NCBI GenBank assembly: GCA_029262115.1 | Contig: JAJCZZ010000103.1 | Span: 1-53,049 of the forward strand | Direction: 5' to 3' | Length of the DNA stretch: 53,049 nt | From: Gemmatimonadota bacterium | GTDB taxonomy: Bacteria; Gemmatimonadota; Gemmatimonadetes; Longimicrobiales; Gaopeijiaceae | Shown: positions 1 through 8,371 of the stretch, in pieces | How the letters are laid out: every line of letters begins with the position of its first letter | Position numbering within the stretch: the first letter of the stretch is position 1 | Position numbers and translations under genes: made by a program | Notes under the pieces: model-generated | Database searches by the model: none | What the model was told of the DNA's origin: nothing | Seen by the model: only the letters and a program-made list of their open reading frames with translations

Positions 1-154
1 GCCCCAACTCGACGAGTCCGCCGTCCACGCCCTCCTCGAGCAGAACCGACGCCAGGGAGTCGATCCCGACGGGAGCACGGCCGGCGCCCGCTGGAAGCGC
101 GAGTCCGACATCCCCGACGACGTCTACTTCGGAGCGCTCGAAGCCATAGCCTGA
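1..154 (+). CDS. C-terminal end of an unidentified protein (partial)
   Basis: An open frame enters from the left edge (codons in phase with position 2) and stops with TGA at 152-154. It gives about 50 residues that end ...DDVYFGALEAIA. GC-rich third positions and an even amino-acid mix support real coding. No catalytic or structural motif is recognisable in so short a tail, so no function is assigned. The gene is convergent with the restriction-modification operon, whose last gene ends only 11 bases away, so no separate terminator fits between them. Confidence 0.5.
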   Translation, partial: PQLDESAVHALLEQNRRQGVDPDGSTAGARWKRESDIPDDVYFGALEAIA

Positions 155-165
155 AGGGCGGGTGA

Positions 166-894
166 CTACCCCACCTCCACCTCGTGCCGCTCCAGCCATC
201 CCTTCCGCTCCTCGTAATCCGGGAGGAGGTCGCGTACCAGCGCCCAGAACGCCGCCGAATGATCGCGATGCCGGAGGTGGCAGATCTCGTGGACGACCAC
301 GTACTCGAAGACGGATCGCGGGACCCGGGACAGCTTCCGGTCCAATCGCAGCACTCGGTCTCGACCGCAGCTGCCCCACACGGTCTTCTGATCTCGCACG
401 ACGACCGTCTGCGGAACGAGTCCCTCGGCCGAACCATGGTGGCGAATGATCGAGTGCGCATCCTCGAGAATGCGGTGCTCGATCCAGTCGTCGATCAGCG
501 TTCGGACTGCGTCCACCCTTTCGGTCTCCGAAAGCCCGACCGGAAGTCGGACCATAAAGCCGGTGCGGTATTCCAAGCTCGGTCGCGACACGGCAGGCGA
601 CTCCTGCACCCGCAGCTTGAGGAACCTGCCGCGGAAAAGGACCTTGGCGCCCGAATGGTATCCCGTGGGCGTGCGGGCGTTGAGCCGGGCAACCGCTTCC
701 TTCAGTTCCTCGGTCTTGTCGTGGATCCAGCGACGGCGGGAGTCTACGAATCGGGTGACCTCGGAGTCCGGAGTCCCCGCGGGCACGATCACCGCGACAC
801 CGGCCGGAGTTGCCTCGATGCGTTGGCGCAGTGCGCGGGCGCTCTCCCGGACTGTATAGGGAATGCGCCGCCGACCGATCCGCAGTACGGGCAT
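166..894 (-). CDS. YgjP-like zinc metallopeptidase (DUF45/M48 type)
   Basis: A 242-residue protein with the zinc-peptidase signature HEICH at about residues 202-206 and a further conserved His in the RDHSAAFW segment (about 212). An upstream WGSC motif (about 172-176) is typical of YgjP/DUF45 proteins. The family is predicted to be a cytosolic metal-dependent hydrolase; its physiological substrate is not established. The start codon overlaps the hsdR stop by one base (TGATG at 892-896), so it is translated from the restriction operon. DUF45 genes are often found beside Type I restriction genes, but a direct role in restriction is inference. Length matches the family. Confidence 0.88.
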   Translation of the reverse strand: MPVLRIGRRRIPYTVRESARALRQRIEATPAGVAVIVPAGTPDSEVTRFVDSRRRWIHDKTEELKEAVARLNARTPTGYHSGAKVLFRGRFLKLRVQESPAVSRPSLEYRTGFMVRLPVGLSETERVDAVRTLIDDWIEHRILEDAHSIIRHHGSAEGLVPQTVVVRDQKTVWGSCGRDRVLRLDRKLSRVPRSVFEYVVVHEICHLRHRDHSAAFWALVRDLLPDYEERKGWLERHEVEVG

Positions 895-3800
895 CAGCCG
901 ATCCGCACGTAGTGCCTGAGGGCGTACTCCTCCACGCGGTTCGGAAGCTCCTTCAGGACCTCGGTCGGGAAACCGGCCTGATGGGCCTCGAGCCGAACGC
1001 GCTGGCGAAGCTCCTTTCGCAACTGCTCCTTTCGGTGCCAGCCGGCGGGCGCTGACGTGGAATCTCCGTACAAACGGGCGATCCGGTCTGTGAGATTGGC
1101 GAGCCAGTGCGCGGGATCCCCTGTCGGCGGTCCCTCGCGACCAGGGGACGCCTCCTTCACGGCGGCGGGACCCGTCGGGCTGCCTTCGGACACGAAGATC
1201 TCCAGAATCTTGAGCAGGCCGTAGGCCTTCTGACTCAGTCCCGTGTGCAGGTAGGCATTTCCCTCGGCCTGCACATCCCTTGCCACGTCTTCGAGGGCCT
1301 TGAGCGCTTCGGCCGCATCAATCTGGTCCTGCTCGAAGCGCCGGATGATCTCGAGCACGCGCTCAGAGAACTTCCCGTACTGGGCCGGACTGTCCTGCGC
1401 CTTGTCGTAGGTGACCTTTTTCAGCTCGACGGCCTTGCGGATGGTCGCGTGCTTCAGTTCCTCGGGCGACTTGCCCGCCTCGAAGTCCTTCCAGAACTCG
1501 GGCTGCTCGAACGGGTCCCCGATGATGGTGCGTGCCTTCACGATTGTCGTAAGGCCGGTCGCGTTCAGGTGCTCCTGGAGCAGCTCTCGGATCTTGGGGC
1601 TCAGGTCCGACAGATCAGGAGGCGGATCCTTGTCGATGATCGGCGTGGCATACCCGATGAACTCGACGATCCACTTGAGGTCCCACTGGAAGTCCAGGAC
1701 GGCAGGGTCAGGGCTGAGACTCTCGTAGATGCTGATGAACGCCTCCGCGAGGCGGCGGAACGTGTACCACTGATCCTCATCTTGAAGCCCGTCGGCCAGG
1801 GCGTCGTAGACCCGCTTCTTGTCGTCCGCCTTTCGCGACGGATTGCCCAGGAAGTTGAAGACCGCGCGGTGTGCCGCCCTGAGCGCATCGCGCTCCTCAT
1901 CGAGGTCGCGCATGGCGTTCTCGATGTCTTCCTTCCGGTACGCCTGGAGCGCCTCGTCCAACTTTCGGGTCACGCCGATGTAGTCGACGATGACCCCGAA
2001 CTTCTTCTTGGGACCGCACACGCGATTCGTTCGGGCGATGGCTTGAAGGAGATTGTGATCGGTGAGCGGGCTGTCCAGGTACATGACGCTCTCGCGGGGA
2101 GCGTCGAAGCCCGTCAGCAGCTTGTTGCATACGATCAGGAACGACGGCTCCGCGTCGGCCTTCTGGAAGCGAGCGATGACCTCCTTCTCGGCCTGCTCGT
2201 CGAGGGCGTAACGCCGGAGGTCCTGCCGCACCCCGTTCGTCCACGTATCGTCGCTCGGCTTCTCATCGTCCTGCGCGGACGAGTAGACCGGAGCGGACGT
2301 GGAAGCGGCCCGGGCGTGTGCCTCGTCCTCGGTCATCCCCTTCTTGATCAGCGACCTCGCGATCACGCGGTCGAGCGCCCGCTTGTAGAGGATCACGGCC
2401 TCCCGATCGATGGCCACGATCTGCGCCTTGTAGCCGTCGGGCTGGGCGTGACCACGGAAGTGCGTCCAGATGTCCTTCGCGATCCAATGTACGCGCTCGA
2501 GATGCTTGGCCAGCTCCGCGAGTGTGACCCCGCGCTTCTTGATTGCGGCGATGCGCTCCTCGGATTCGTTCGCGAACCAGTTGTCGAAGAGCAGGTCGAT
2601 CTCGCCGGGGTCGATGTGCCACTCGGTCTTCCGCGACGTGTAGCGGATAGGGACCGTCGCACCGTCGGCCACCGCGTCGTCGATGGAGTAGCGGTCGAGG
2701 TAGCCCTCCCCGGGCGGGCTGAAGTTCTCGAAGGTGTCGAGGTCGCCCTTCCGAACGGGTGTACCGGTGAACCCGAAGAGCTGCGCGTCGGGGAAGGTGG
2801 CGCGTAGGAAGGCGCCCAGGTCCTTCTCCTGAGTGCGATGGGCCTCATCCACCAGGACGATCCAGTCCGCGCTGTTCGCGACCGGCTTTCGCGAGTCCTC
2901 GAACTTGTGGATGGTCGACAGGATGGTGAGCCCGGCCACCCCGCTGTGGATGGTCTTTCGGAGTTCGTCCTTTGAGCGCATCGGCTTCGGGTTCGGAAGC
3001 CCGCACGCCTCGAAGGTGTTCGAGATCTGCCGGTCGAGATCCTTCCGGTCCGTGACAACCATGAGGCTCGGACTCGCAATGCCGGGTGCTGCTTCCGTCA
3101 GATGGGTCTTCGCCCGCAGTGCCGCGAACACCATCGTCAGCGACTTCCCGCTCCCCTGCGTGTGCCAGATCAGTCCCCGGTGCTGGTCCGGGTCGTTCAC
3201 CCGGTCCGCGATCTTCCGGACGGCCCGGTACTGCTGATAGCGACAGACCTTCTTGACGACTCGGCCCGAGTCGGGATCCGTCTCGAAGACGATGAAATGC
3301 GCCAGCAGGTCCAGGAGTCGTGACGGCTCCAGCAGCGCCCAGAGTCCAGCCTGGAGATCGTTCCCGAAGTCGGCCGATGTCTTCGGCCAGGGATCGCGCC
3401 ACTTCCCCCACCATGCCCAGTCCGCAGCCGTCGATCCGTAGGAGATCTCGTGTGCGTTCGTGACGATGTTGAACGCGTTTGCGTAGAAGAGCCTGGGGAT
3501 CTGCTGCTCGTACTGACGGATCTGCTCGTACGCCGTGCGCAGTCCCTTGCTGGGTGCCTTGGCCTCGATCACCACCACGGGGACGCCGTTCAGGTAGATG
3601 ACGAGATCGGCCACGCGGGGGTGCTCCGATTCGACGCGGAGCTGGGTGGTGACCACGAAGCTGTTGTTGCCCGGGTTCTGAAAGTCGACCAGGCGGATGG
3701 TCTGCTTGGTGGACTGGCCCGGAACGGTCCTCGAGTAGTTGCCCCGGAGAATCGAGACCCACTCCTGGTTGTCCGAGACCGAGAGGAGCTCATGGTAGAC

Positions 3801-3989
3801 CGCCTCGGCCACATCCGGGCCGACCCCGTTCAGGCGCTGAACGGCGGCAAGGACTTCGTCGCGCAGGAGGACCTGGTTGAGACCATCACGCCCGAGCTCG
3901 TTGCCCTGCCTGTCGAGGAAGGTGTAGCCGAGGCCGACCAGGAAGTCGATGGCCGGCTTCTCGACGAGGTTGAACTCGGGACCGGGCAT
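894..3989 (-). CDS. hsdR: Type I restriction endonuclease, R subunit
   Basis: A 1031-residue motor/nuclease subunit. The N-terminal nuclease domain shows the PD-(D/E)xK pattern, with D near residue 128 and E-A-K at about 142-144. The helicase core follows: Walker A in HTQGSGKS (about 276-283), DEAH (about 381-384) and GFTGTP (about 406-411). The C-terminal part is helical and contains a long charged region that probably contacts the methylase. The product uses ATP to translocate unmethylated DNA and cut it away from the recognition site, together with HsdM and HsdS. It begins two bases after the hsdS stop. No frameshift or missing motif was seen, so the enzyme looks intact. Confidence 0.96.
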   Translation of the reverse strand: MPGPEFNLVEKPAIDFLVGLGYTFLDRQGNELGRDGLNQVLLRDEVLAAVQRLNGVGPDVAEAVYHELLSVSDNQEWVSILRGNYSRTVPGQSTKQTIRLVDFQNPGNNSFVVTTQLRVESEHPRVADLVIYLNGVPVVVIEAKAPSKGLRTAYEQIRQYEQQIPRLFYANAFNIVTNAHEISYGSTAADWAWWGKWRDPWPKTSADFGNDLQAGLWALLEPSRLLDLLAHFIVFETDPDSGRVVKKVCRYQQYRAVRKIADRVNDPDQHRGLIWHTQGSGKSLTMVFAALRAKTHLTEAAPGIASPSLMVVTDRKDLDRQISNTFEACGLPNPKPMRSKDELRKTIHSGVAGLTILSTIHKFEDSRKPVANSADWIVLVDEAHRTQEKDLGAFLRATFPDAQLFGFTGTPVRKGDLDTFENFSPPGEGYLDRYSIDDAVADGATVPIRYTSRKTEWHIDPGEIDLLFDNWFANESEERIAAIKKRGVTLAELAKHLERVHWIAKDIWTHFRGHAQPDGYKAQIVAIDREAVILYKRALDRVIARSLIKKGMTEDEAHARAASTSAPVYSSAQDDEKPSDDTWTNGVRQDLRRYALDEQAEKEVIARFQKADAEPSFLIVCNKLLTGFDAPRESVMYLDSPLTDHNLLQAIARTNRVCGPKKKFGVIVDYIGVTRKLDEALQAYRKEDIENAMRDLDEERDALRAAHRAVFNFLGNPSRKADDKKRVYDALADGLQDEDQWYTFRRLAEAFISIYESLSPDPAVLDFQWDLKWIVEFIGYATPIIDKDPPPDLSDLSPKIRELLQEHLNATGLTTIVKARTIIGDPFEQPEFWKDFEAGKSPEELKHATIRKAVELKKVTYDKAQDSPAQYGKFSERVLEIIRRFEQDQIDAAEALKALEDVARDVQAEGNAYLHTGLSQKAYGLLKILEIFVSEGSPTGPAAVKEASPGREGPPTGDPAHWLANLTDRIARLYGDSTSAPAGWHRKEQLRKELRQRVRLEAHQAGFPTEVLKELPNRVEEYALRHYVRIG

Positions 3990-3991
3990 CG

Positions 3992-5215
3992 TCAGGCGAC
4001 CTTCACGCGGACACGGCCAGTGAGGAGGTCGTGCATTAGGCCCCGTTTGAGTTGGCGGAGCGTCGTGAGTTCCTGTTCCAAGGCGGCGACTCCGCTGCCG
4101 ACAGAACGGACTGCAGCCACGATATTGTCTTGCTCAGGCAATGGCGGCACTGGCACCATGTCGCGGAAGAACCAACGCTCGTTGAGTACGAATTTCTCAC
4201 GATCAACTCCGTAGGTGCAACGATCGATAGTACGACGGAAGTGAATTCCGTGGGAGAATAGATCGAGGAACGCCATTCGAAGCGCGCCGCGCGACTCGAG
4301 TTGCAGGTACTCTTTGGACACGATCGCGTTCGGGGAGAATCCCTCAGGGACCATCCCGCAGGATCCGTGGACAACTTGCCGCTTGGAGATAGCAAAGGCG
4401 CCAGGAGTGGCTCGAAACTGCTTCTTGACCAGGATGGATTTGCCCAGTTTCTCTTCAGGACACTCAACCCCTCGATGCCTTCGACGAATCACGACGGGCC
4501 GATATCCCTCATGATTCTTCATCTCGACACTCGGATAGATCGGTCGCACCACCTCTCCCAACTTCACCACCTCCCAATCCTCCGGAATCTCTCCGATCTC
4601 GGTCTGCTTGAAGCGGGTGTGCCCGACTCCCCGGGTCACGAGCGTCTGGAGGAGGCCCTTCTTCACCCGCTCTGTCTGGTCGATGACCTTCTGTGTCGCG
4701 GCGATCGCCTCGTCCACGCTGGAGAGGATCTCGGCGATCTTCTTCTGTTCGGGGAGGGGGGGGAGGAGGACGGGGAGCGCTCTAAGCGCCTGACTCGAAA
4801 TACTCTCGACGGTAGTCCCGACGTTCAGGCATCCCGAGAGGATTTTCCGGGCGCTGCCGACGAGCAAGTAGAACAGGAATTCCCGATCAAGGTTGGCAGC
4901 GGGAGTCAGGGCTTTCAGATCTTGGTTTATTGCCACCGACAAAGAGGGTTTGGCCACGGGCAAGCTGTGTCGCAATACGCCACTGCGGACAACAAGCAGG
5001 ATGCTCTCGTTCGAGACCAGGTTGGTCGAAGACTCGGACACGGCCAACGGCGTGATGGTATCGGAGGCCTCCGAGAGTGGCCTGCCGAAGTCCTTCGGGG
5101 AGACCCACGGTATCTCGCCACCCCAATAAGCGGAGTTGCTCTTGCTCGGTGTGCCGCCGCCAGTCATCCGCACGACCCTCCCGAGTGGCACTTCCCCCCA
5201 CCCCTCAGGCACCAT
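3992..5215 (-). CDS. hsdS: Type I restriction-modification specificity subunit S
   Basis: A 407-residue protein with two target-recognition half-subunits. The first begins near PEGWGEVPLGRV, the second near PEDWEVVKLGEV. Each is followed by a conserved helical spacer with the PLPEQ motif (PPLPEQKKIAEIL and PPLPEQDNIVAAV). This two-TRD layout sets a bipartite DNA recognition sequence for the methylase and nuclease. The ATG at 5215 was chosen over an upstream one at 5260 because it places the first TRD right at the N-terminus and gives an 11-base overlap with hsdM. The recognition sequence cannot be read from the protein. Confidence 0.94.
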   Translation of the reverse strand: MVPEGWGEVPLGRVVRMTGGGTPSKSNSAYWGGEIPWVSPKDFGRPLSEASDTITPLAVSESSTNLVSNESILLVVRSGVLRHSLPVAKPSLSVAINQDLKALTPAANLDREFLFYLLVGSARKILSGCLNVGTTVESISSQALRALPVLLPPLPEQKKIAEILSSVDEAIAATQKVIDQTERVKKGLLQTLVTRGVGHTRFKQTEIGEIPEDWEVVKLGEVVRPIYPSVEMKNHEGYRPVVIRRRHRGVECPEEKLGKSILVKKQFRATPGAFAISKRQVVHGSCGMVPEGFSPNAIVSKEYLQLESRGALRMAFLDLFSHGIHFRRTIDRCTYGVDREKFVLNERWFFRDMVPVPPLPEQDNIVAAVRSVGSGVAALEQELTTLRQLKRGLMHDLLTGRVRVKVA

Positions 5216-6689
5216 ATCCCAACTCCTCCAGATACCCGAGCATGGTCCTCTCCGCCGCATCCCTCTCCGCCATCAGTCCGCGCAGCGTCGCCAACTCCGC
5301 GGCAACGTCGATATCCTCCTCCGGCTCGGTGGTATCGACGTACCGGGGAATATTCAGATTGAAGTCGTTCTTCTCGACCTCCTCCAGATCCACCACGCGG
5401 CAGAACCGCTCCTCGTCCTCCCACGCATGAAAGGCCCCCGCCAGTCGATCGACATTGTCGTCGCTCATCTGGTTCTGGTTCTTGCCCTCGACCAGCTCCT
5501 CCGCCCCGTGGATGAAGAGCACCTTCCCCTTCCGCGTGTCCGGCTTCGCGCGGTTGATCACGAGGATCGCCGCGGGAATTCCTGTGCCGTAGAACAGATT
5601 CGGTCCCAGCCCGACCACCGCCTCGATCAGGTCATCCTCCAGCATCCCCTTACGGATCTTGCCCTCCGCGCCGCCGCGGAAGAGCACACCGTGCGGAACG
5701 ACCACGCCGAGCATGCCATTGTCTTTCAGGCTCGCGACCATGTGCTGCACGAAGGCGAGATCACCATAGGACTTCGGCGGGCAGCCGTAGACGTCGCGCC
5801 CAAATTTGTCGCCGTCCTTCCACTGCGCGTGTCCCCACTTCTTCAGGGAGAACGGCGGGTTGGCGAGGACGCGATCAAAGCGGCGCAGCCCATTCGCAGC
5901 CGTCAGGTGCTGCGGGTCGCGAAGCGTGTCTCCCCGGGCGACTTTCGCGTCGTCGATGTCGTGCAGGAAGAGGTTCATTTTACAGATAGCCCAGGTATTC
6001 AGATTCATCTCCTGACCCCAGAGATGAAGAGACCGCGGGTCTCCGCCTTGGCGCTCCAGATGATGAACGGCTTCCAGGAGCATTCCGGCTGAGCCACAGG
6101 CCGGGTCGTAGATGTGCATGCCCGCCTGCGGACGGATCATCTCGACGATGGTGCGCACCACCATCTTCGGCGTGTAGAACTCACCGCCCTTCTTGCCGGC
6201 GTCGTCCGCGAACTTGGCAATCAGATACTCGTAGGCTGCGCCCAACACGTCGGGCTCCACATCGGTCTTGCGGAGCCGATATCGGTCGAAGTGCTGCAGG
6301 AGCGATTCGAGCACGTCGTCCGGGAAGCGTTCCTTGTTGTTGAAGTCGACGTCCTGGAAGACGCCTTTCAACTCCAGGTTCGCGTCCTCGATCGCGTGGA
6401 ACGCTTTGTTGAGCGCCGCGCCGATATCGGTGGTCTTCTTTCGGACATCCTCCCAGAAATAGCCCTCCGGGATATGCACGCGGTGCTCGTCCCGATCGGC
6501 GGCCAGCGCTTCCGCGCCGTCGTAGACCTTCAGCTTCGCCTCGTACTCCTCCATCCAGACATCGCTCAGGCGCTTGAAGAAAAGCAGCCCGAAGATGTAG
6601 TGCTTGTAGTCACCGGAATCGATGCGGCCACGCAGAATGTCTGCGGCCTGCCAGAGGTGAGCCTCGAGCTGTTGTTGGGTCAGGGGCAT
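5205..6689 (-). CDS. hsdM: Type I restriction-modification DNA methyltransferase subunit M
   Basis: A 494-residue N6-adenine methyltransferase. The N-terminal helical domain (about 1-140, beginning MPLTQQQLEAHLW) is the usual HsdM N-terminal region. The SAM-binding motif DPACGSAGM lies at about 195-203 and the catalytic NPPF at about 277-280. It methylates the host copies of the HsdS target and is the core of the M2S and R2M2S complexes. It is the first gene of the operon, so the promoter should lie in 6690-6800 on the minus strand, though no clear -35/-10 pair stands out. Length and motifs are normal for the family. Confidence 0.96.
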   Translation of the reverse strand: MPLTQQQLEAHLWQAADILRGRIDSGDYKHYIFGLLFFKRLSDVWMEEYEAKLKVYDGAEALAADRDEHRVHIPEGYFWEDVRKKTTDIGAALNKAFHAIEDANLELKGVFQDVDFNNKERFPDDVLESLLQHFDRYRLRKTDVEPDVLGAAYEYLIAKFADDAGKKGGEFYTPKMVVRTIVEMIRPQAGMHIYDPACGSAGMLLEAVHHLERQGGDPRSLHLWGQEMNLNTWAICKMNLFLHDIDDAKVARGDTLRDPQHLTAANGLRRFDRVLANPPFSLKKWGHAQWKDGDKFGRDVYGCPPKSYGDLAFVQHMVASLKDNGMLGVVVPHGVLFRGGAEGKIRKGMLEDDLIEAVVGLGPNLFYGTGIPAAILVINRAKPDTRKGKVLFIHGAEELVEGKNQNQMSDDNVDRLAGAFHAWEDEERFCRVVDLEEVEKNDFNLNIPRYVDTTEPEEDIDVAAELATLRGLMAERDAAERTMLGYLEELGYGA

Positions 6690-7399
6690 TTATAGGCCGG
6701 AAGGATGGTCTGGGACCGGGAGGGGGGAGAATGCGCAGTTTGGTCAGGGGATGCCAGCGGGGGAGTGGAGAACGAGCGAATCCCCCGGCAAGCGGCTCCG
6801 ACTCAGCATGGACGACCGCCTCTACAGCCAAGTCCGTCTCCGACTGGCTGGTGACGAGGCCCGATGACGAAAGCCTGAGCGTTCCGCTCTTCGCAGACGG
6901 TCGGCAGGAATCGTTCGTCACGCGGCTGGCCGACTTTCATAACGCGATCCGGCACGCGACCTACCAGACGTCTATTCTGACAAACGGGCTTCGCCGTCGT
7001 CTGGAGAGCGCCGTCGACGAGGAGGCCCGCTCACGACTCGTGAATGGGTCACTGGATGCCGACTCCATTCTCATCCAAAGAGGTCGCCAACACTCTGGAT
7101 ACGGAGACCGCGAACTGATTGGGCGGCTGAAGGCTGAGTTACCCTTTCAGCCGGGGGCTCGGGTCTATATGTGCGAAACCCCCGCAAAGCGGGGGTCCGC
7201 AACCTGGCATACGAGCTGGAGGGAGCGATGCGCCATGAAATCGACGGCAGCGACCATAAACACCTCCGCGTACGGGTCATTGGTGCCTGCGGTGAAAACC
7301 ACCAAGGCGATGGACTTCAGGAGGAAAACAACGAACTCCAGAACTCTCTCGCACACCGCGCCCGCCGCTCTGGCCAGCCTGGTGTGAGGCGGTCACGCC
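6690..7399. other. About 700 bases without a confident gene (degraded accessory DNA)
   Basis: No recognised gene is seen between hsdM and the IS110 remnant. A plus-strand frame runs to a stop at 7385-7387 and could start at GTG 6851 or further upstream. Its middle part (about 6850-7170) has acceptable codon use and reads as a helical, charged segment (for example FADGRQESFVTRLADFHNAI), but nothing is recognised. On the opposite strand 7165-7356 encodes a short hydrophobic peptide from a GTG. A near-perfect hairpin sits at 7179-7195. The stretch may be a gene broken by the adjacent insertion sequence. Confidence 0.35.
7179..7195. repeat. Short GC hairpin
   Basis: Two perfect 7-base arms, CCCCCGC and GCGGGGG, are separated by AAA. 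No T-run follows on either strand, so it is not a standard intrinsic terminator. It sits inside the unassigned stretch left of the IS110 remnant. It could be a small REP-like palindrome or an insertion-sequence scar; a single copy in this window cannot decide. Confidence 0.5.
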
Positions 7400-7785
7400 T
7401 CACGCTGGTCGGAAAATAGTCTCTCCGGTACACCAGGGCACCAGGCGGCCGTCGCGGAAGTCGCGAGCGATCTTGATGGCGTCGCGTCGATCGGTCTTTC
7501 GATGCTCGCCGGCGCGACGTGGAATCAGCGACGGGGCGGCGAGATCGCACAAGACGCCCCACTCAGCGAAGGAGCGCTGAAGCACGTAGCCGGCCCCGAA
7601 GCTTCGTAGCATGCGCGGACAGTGCCTTCGGCTTGCAGGCGCTGAACGTAGCGCCGGATCTTCTTGAGATCGTAGGGCAGGCGATCGACGCGCAGGGGCT
7701 CGGCGTCACGGTCGCGGATGACGGCGGCGGTGACGGACTCCTTGTGGACGTCCATGCCGAGCCAGAAATTGTGGGATGATGACAT
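7400..7785 (-). pseudogene. IS110-family transposase, truncated and frameshifted
   Basis: Two overlapping minus-strand frames together give the N-terminal half of an IS110-type DEDD transposase. Frame one (from ATG 7785) carries the first catalytic Asp in GMDVHKESV and the Glu in CYEASG. Near positions 7600-7620 the homology moves to another frame, which continues with GYVLQRSFAEWGV and the KTDRRDA motif holding the final acidic residues of the RuvC-like domain. The frame then ends at 7400. The C-terminal Tnp domain with its catalytic Ser is absent, so the enzyme is dead. A ribosome-binding site AGGAGG precedes the start (7796-7801 on the minus strand). Confidence 0.85.
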
Positions 7786-7905
7786 GGGGCGGGCCTCCTG
7801 TCGGTTACGGAAAGTGGGACGACCAGCCCCGCCCGTCTTTTGAAGGTTAGGCGGCGTGGTGAATGGACGAGGTAGATTGGAGGGACTGAAGCTCTAGTCC
7901 CTCGG
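7786..7905 (-). ncRNA. Candidate relic of the IS110 5' non-coding (bridge) RNA
   Basis: In IS110-group elements the region upstream of the transposase encodes a structured bridge RNA that guides recombination (established for IS621 and relatives). Here, reading the minus strand, the segment begins with a perfect 8-bp stem (arms at 7896-7903 and 7880-7887, loop of 8 bases). It ends with a 7-bp stem (arms at 7828-7834 and 7787-7793) enclosing a loop of about 34 bases just before the start codon. Stem-loop followed by a large loop resembles the bridge-RNA layout. Expression and identity are inferred; the element is dead, so this would be a fossil. Confidence 0.35.
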
Positions 7906-7931
7906 GGAATCCAGGATGGATTGACCAGGTA

Positions 7932-8120
7932 TTGAAGGTTCGGGAGGTCATCCGGAGGCTGGGCGACGATGGTTGGTTCCTGAAGCGGACCCGAGGCAGT
8001 CACCGACAGTACAAGCATCCTCAGAAACCGGGACTCGTTACGGTGCCGGGGCACCTGAACGACGACCTTGCTCCCGGAACGCTGAATAGCATCCTGAAAC
8101 AGGCGGGGCTCAAGTCATGA
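7932..8120 (+). CDS. hicA: HicA-type mRNA interferase toxin
   Basis: A 62-residue protein with the double-stranded-RNA-binding-like HicA fold. It starts KVREVIRRLGDDGWFLKR and contains the catalytic His in the segment RGSHRQYKHP, followed by the usual VTVPGH segment. HicA cleaves mRNA when not held by HicB. The start is TTG at 7932, the only start that gives the family length; a rare start may keep toxin translation low. The stop overlaps the hicB start (ATGA, 8117-8120), so the two are co-translated. Any promoter lies in or next to the IS110 remnant just upstream. Confidence 0.92.
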   Translation: MKVREVIRRLGDDGWFLKRTRGSHRQYKHPQKPGLVTVPGHLNDDLAPGTLNSILKQAGLKS

Positions 8121-8332
8121 AGCGATACTTGATCGTTATCGAGGAGACGAGTACTGGCTACTCCGCATACTCTCCAGACCTGCCTGGGTGTGTATCTACG
8201 GGGCGGACCCGAGAATTGGTCGAGGCCAACATGCACGAGGCGATTCGGTTCCATCTGGACGGCCTTCGCGAAGAGGCGTACGAAGTGCCTGAGCCGCACA
8301 GCTATTCGACCTATGTAGAGGTGCCTGCTTAG
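8117..8332 (+). CDS. hicB: HicB-type antitoxin (short form)
   Basis: A 71-residue partly degraded-RNase-H-fold antitoxin: YLIVIEETSTGYSAYSPDLPGC is the signature N-terminal strand region, followed by the ANMHEAIRFHLDGL helix. HicB binds and blocks HicA. This copy ends shortly after the core domain and has no visible C-terminal HTH or ribbon-helix-helix DNA-binding domain, so autorepression by this protein is doubtful. It overlaps hicA by four bases and is followed 40 bases later by the convergent ADOP permease gene. Confidence 0.93.
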   Translation: MKRYLIVIEETSTGYSAYSPDLPGCVSTGRTRELVEANMHEAIRFHLDGLREEAYEVPEPHSYSTYVEVPA

Positions 8333-8371
8333 GGCTCTGGCGTCACGCCGTCATCAGCCCTCCCCCCCCGG

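Larger units (their letters stand above)
7400..7905 (-). mobile_element. IS110-family insertion sequence remnant
   Basis: The element comprises the broken transposase (7400-7785) and about 120 bases 5' of it. IS110 elements lack long terminal inverted repeats, so the ends cannot be fixed by eye; the right limit here is set at the hairpin ending at 7903. The 3' part of the element (C-terminal transposase and far end) is missing, probably by deletion. It lies between the restriction operon and hicAB, in the most accessory-looking part of the window. Confidence 0.65.

Noticed and set aside
1107-2807. Long plus-strand open frame of about 560 codons inside hsdR
   Set aside because: It is antiparallel to hsdR, whose nuclease and helicase motifs are intact in the other strand. 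The frame is open only because of the GC-rich codon bias of hsdR.
7165-7356. Small hydrophobic peptide on the minus strand from a GTG
   Set aside because: No ribosome-binding site, a composition explained by neighbouring degraded DNA, and it ends inside a hairpin. Not supported as a gene.
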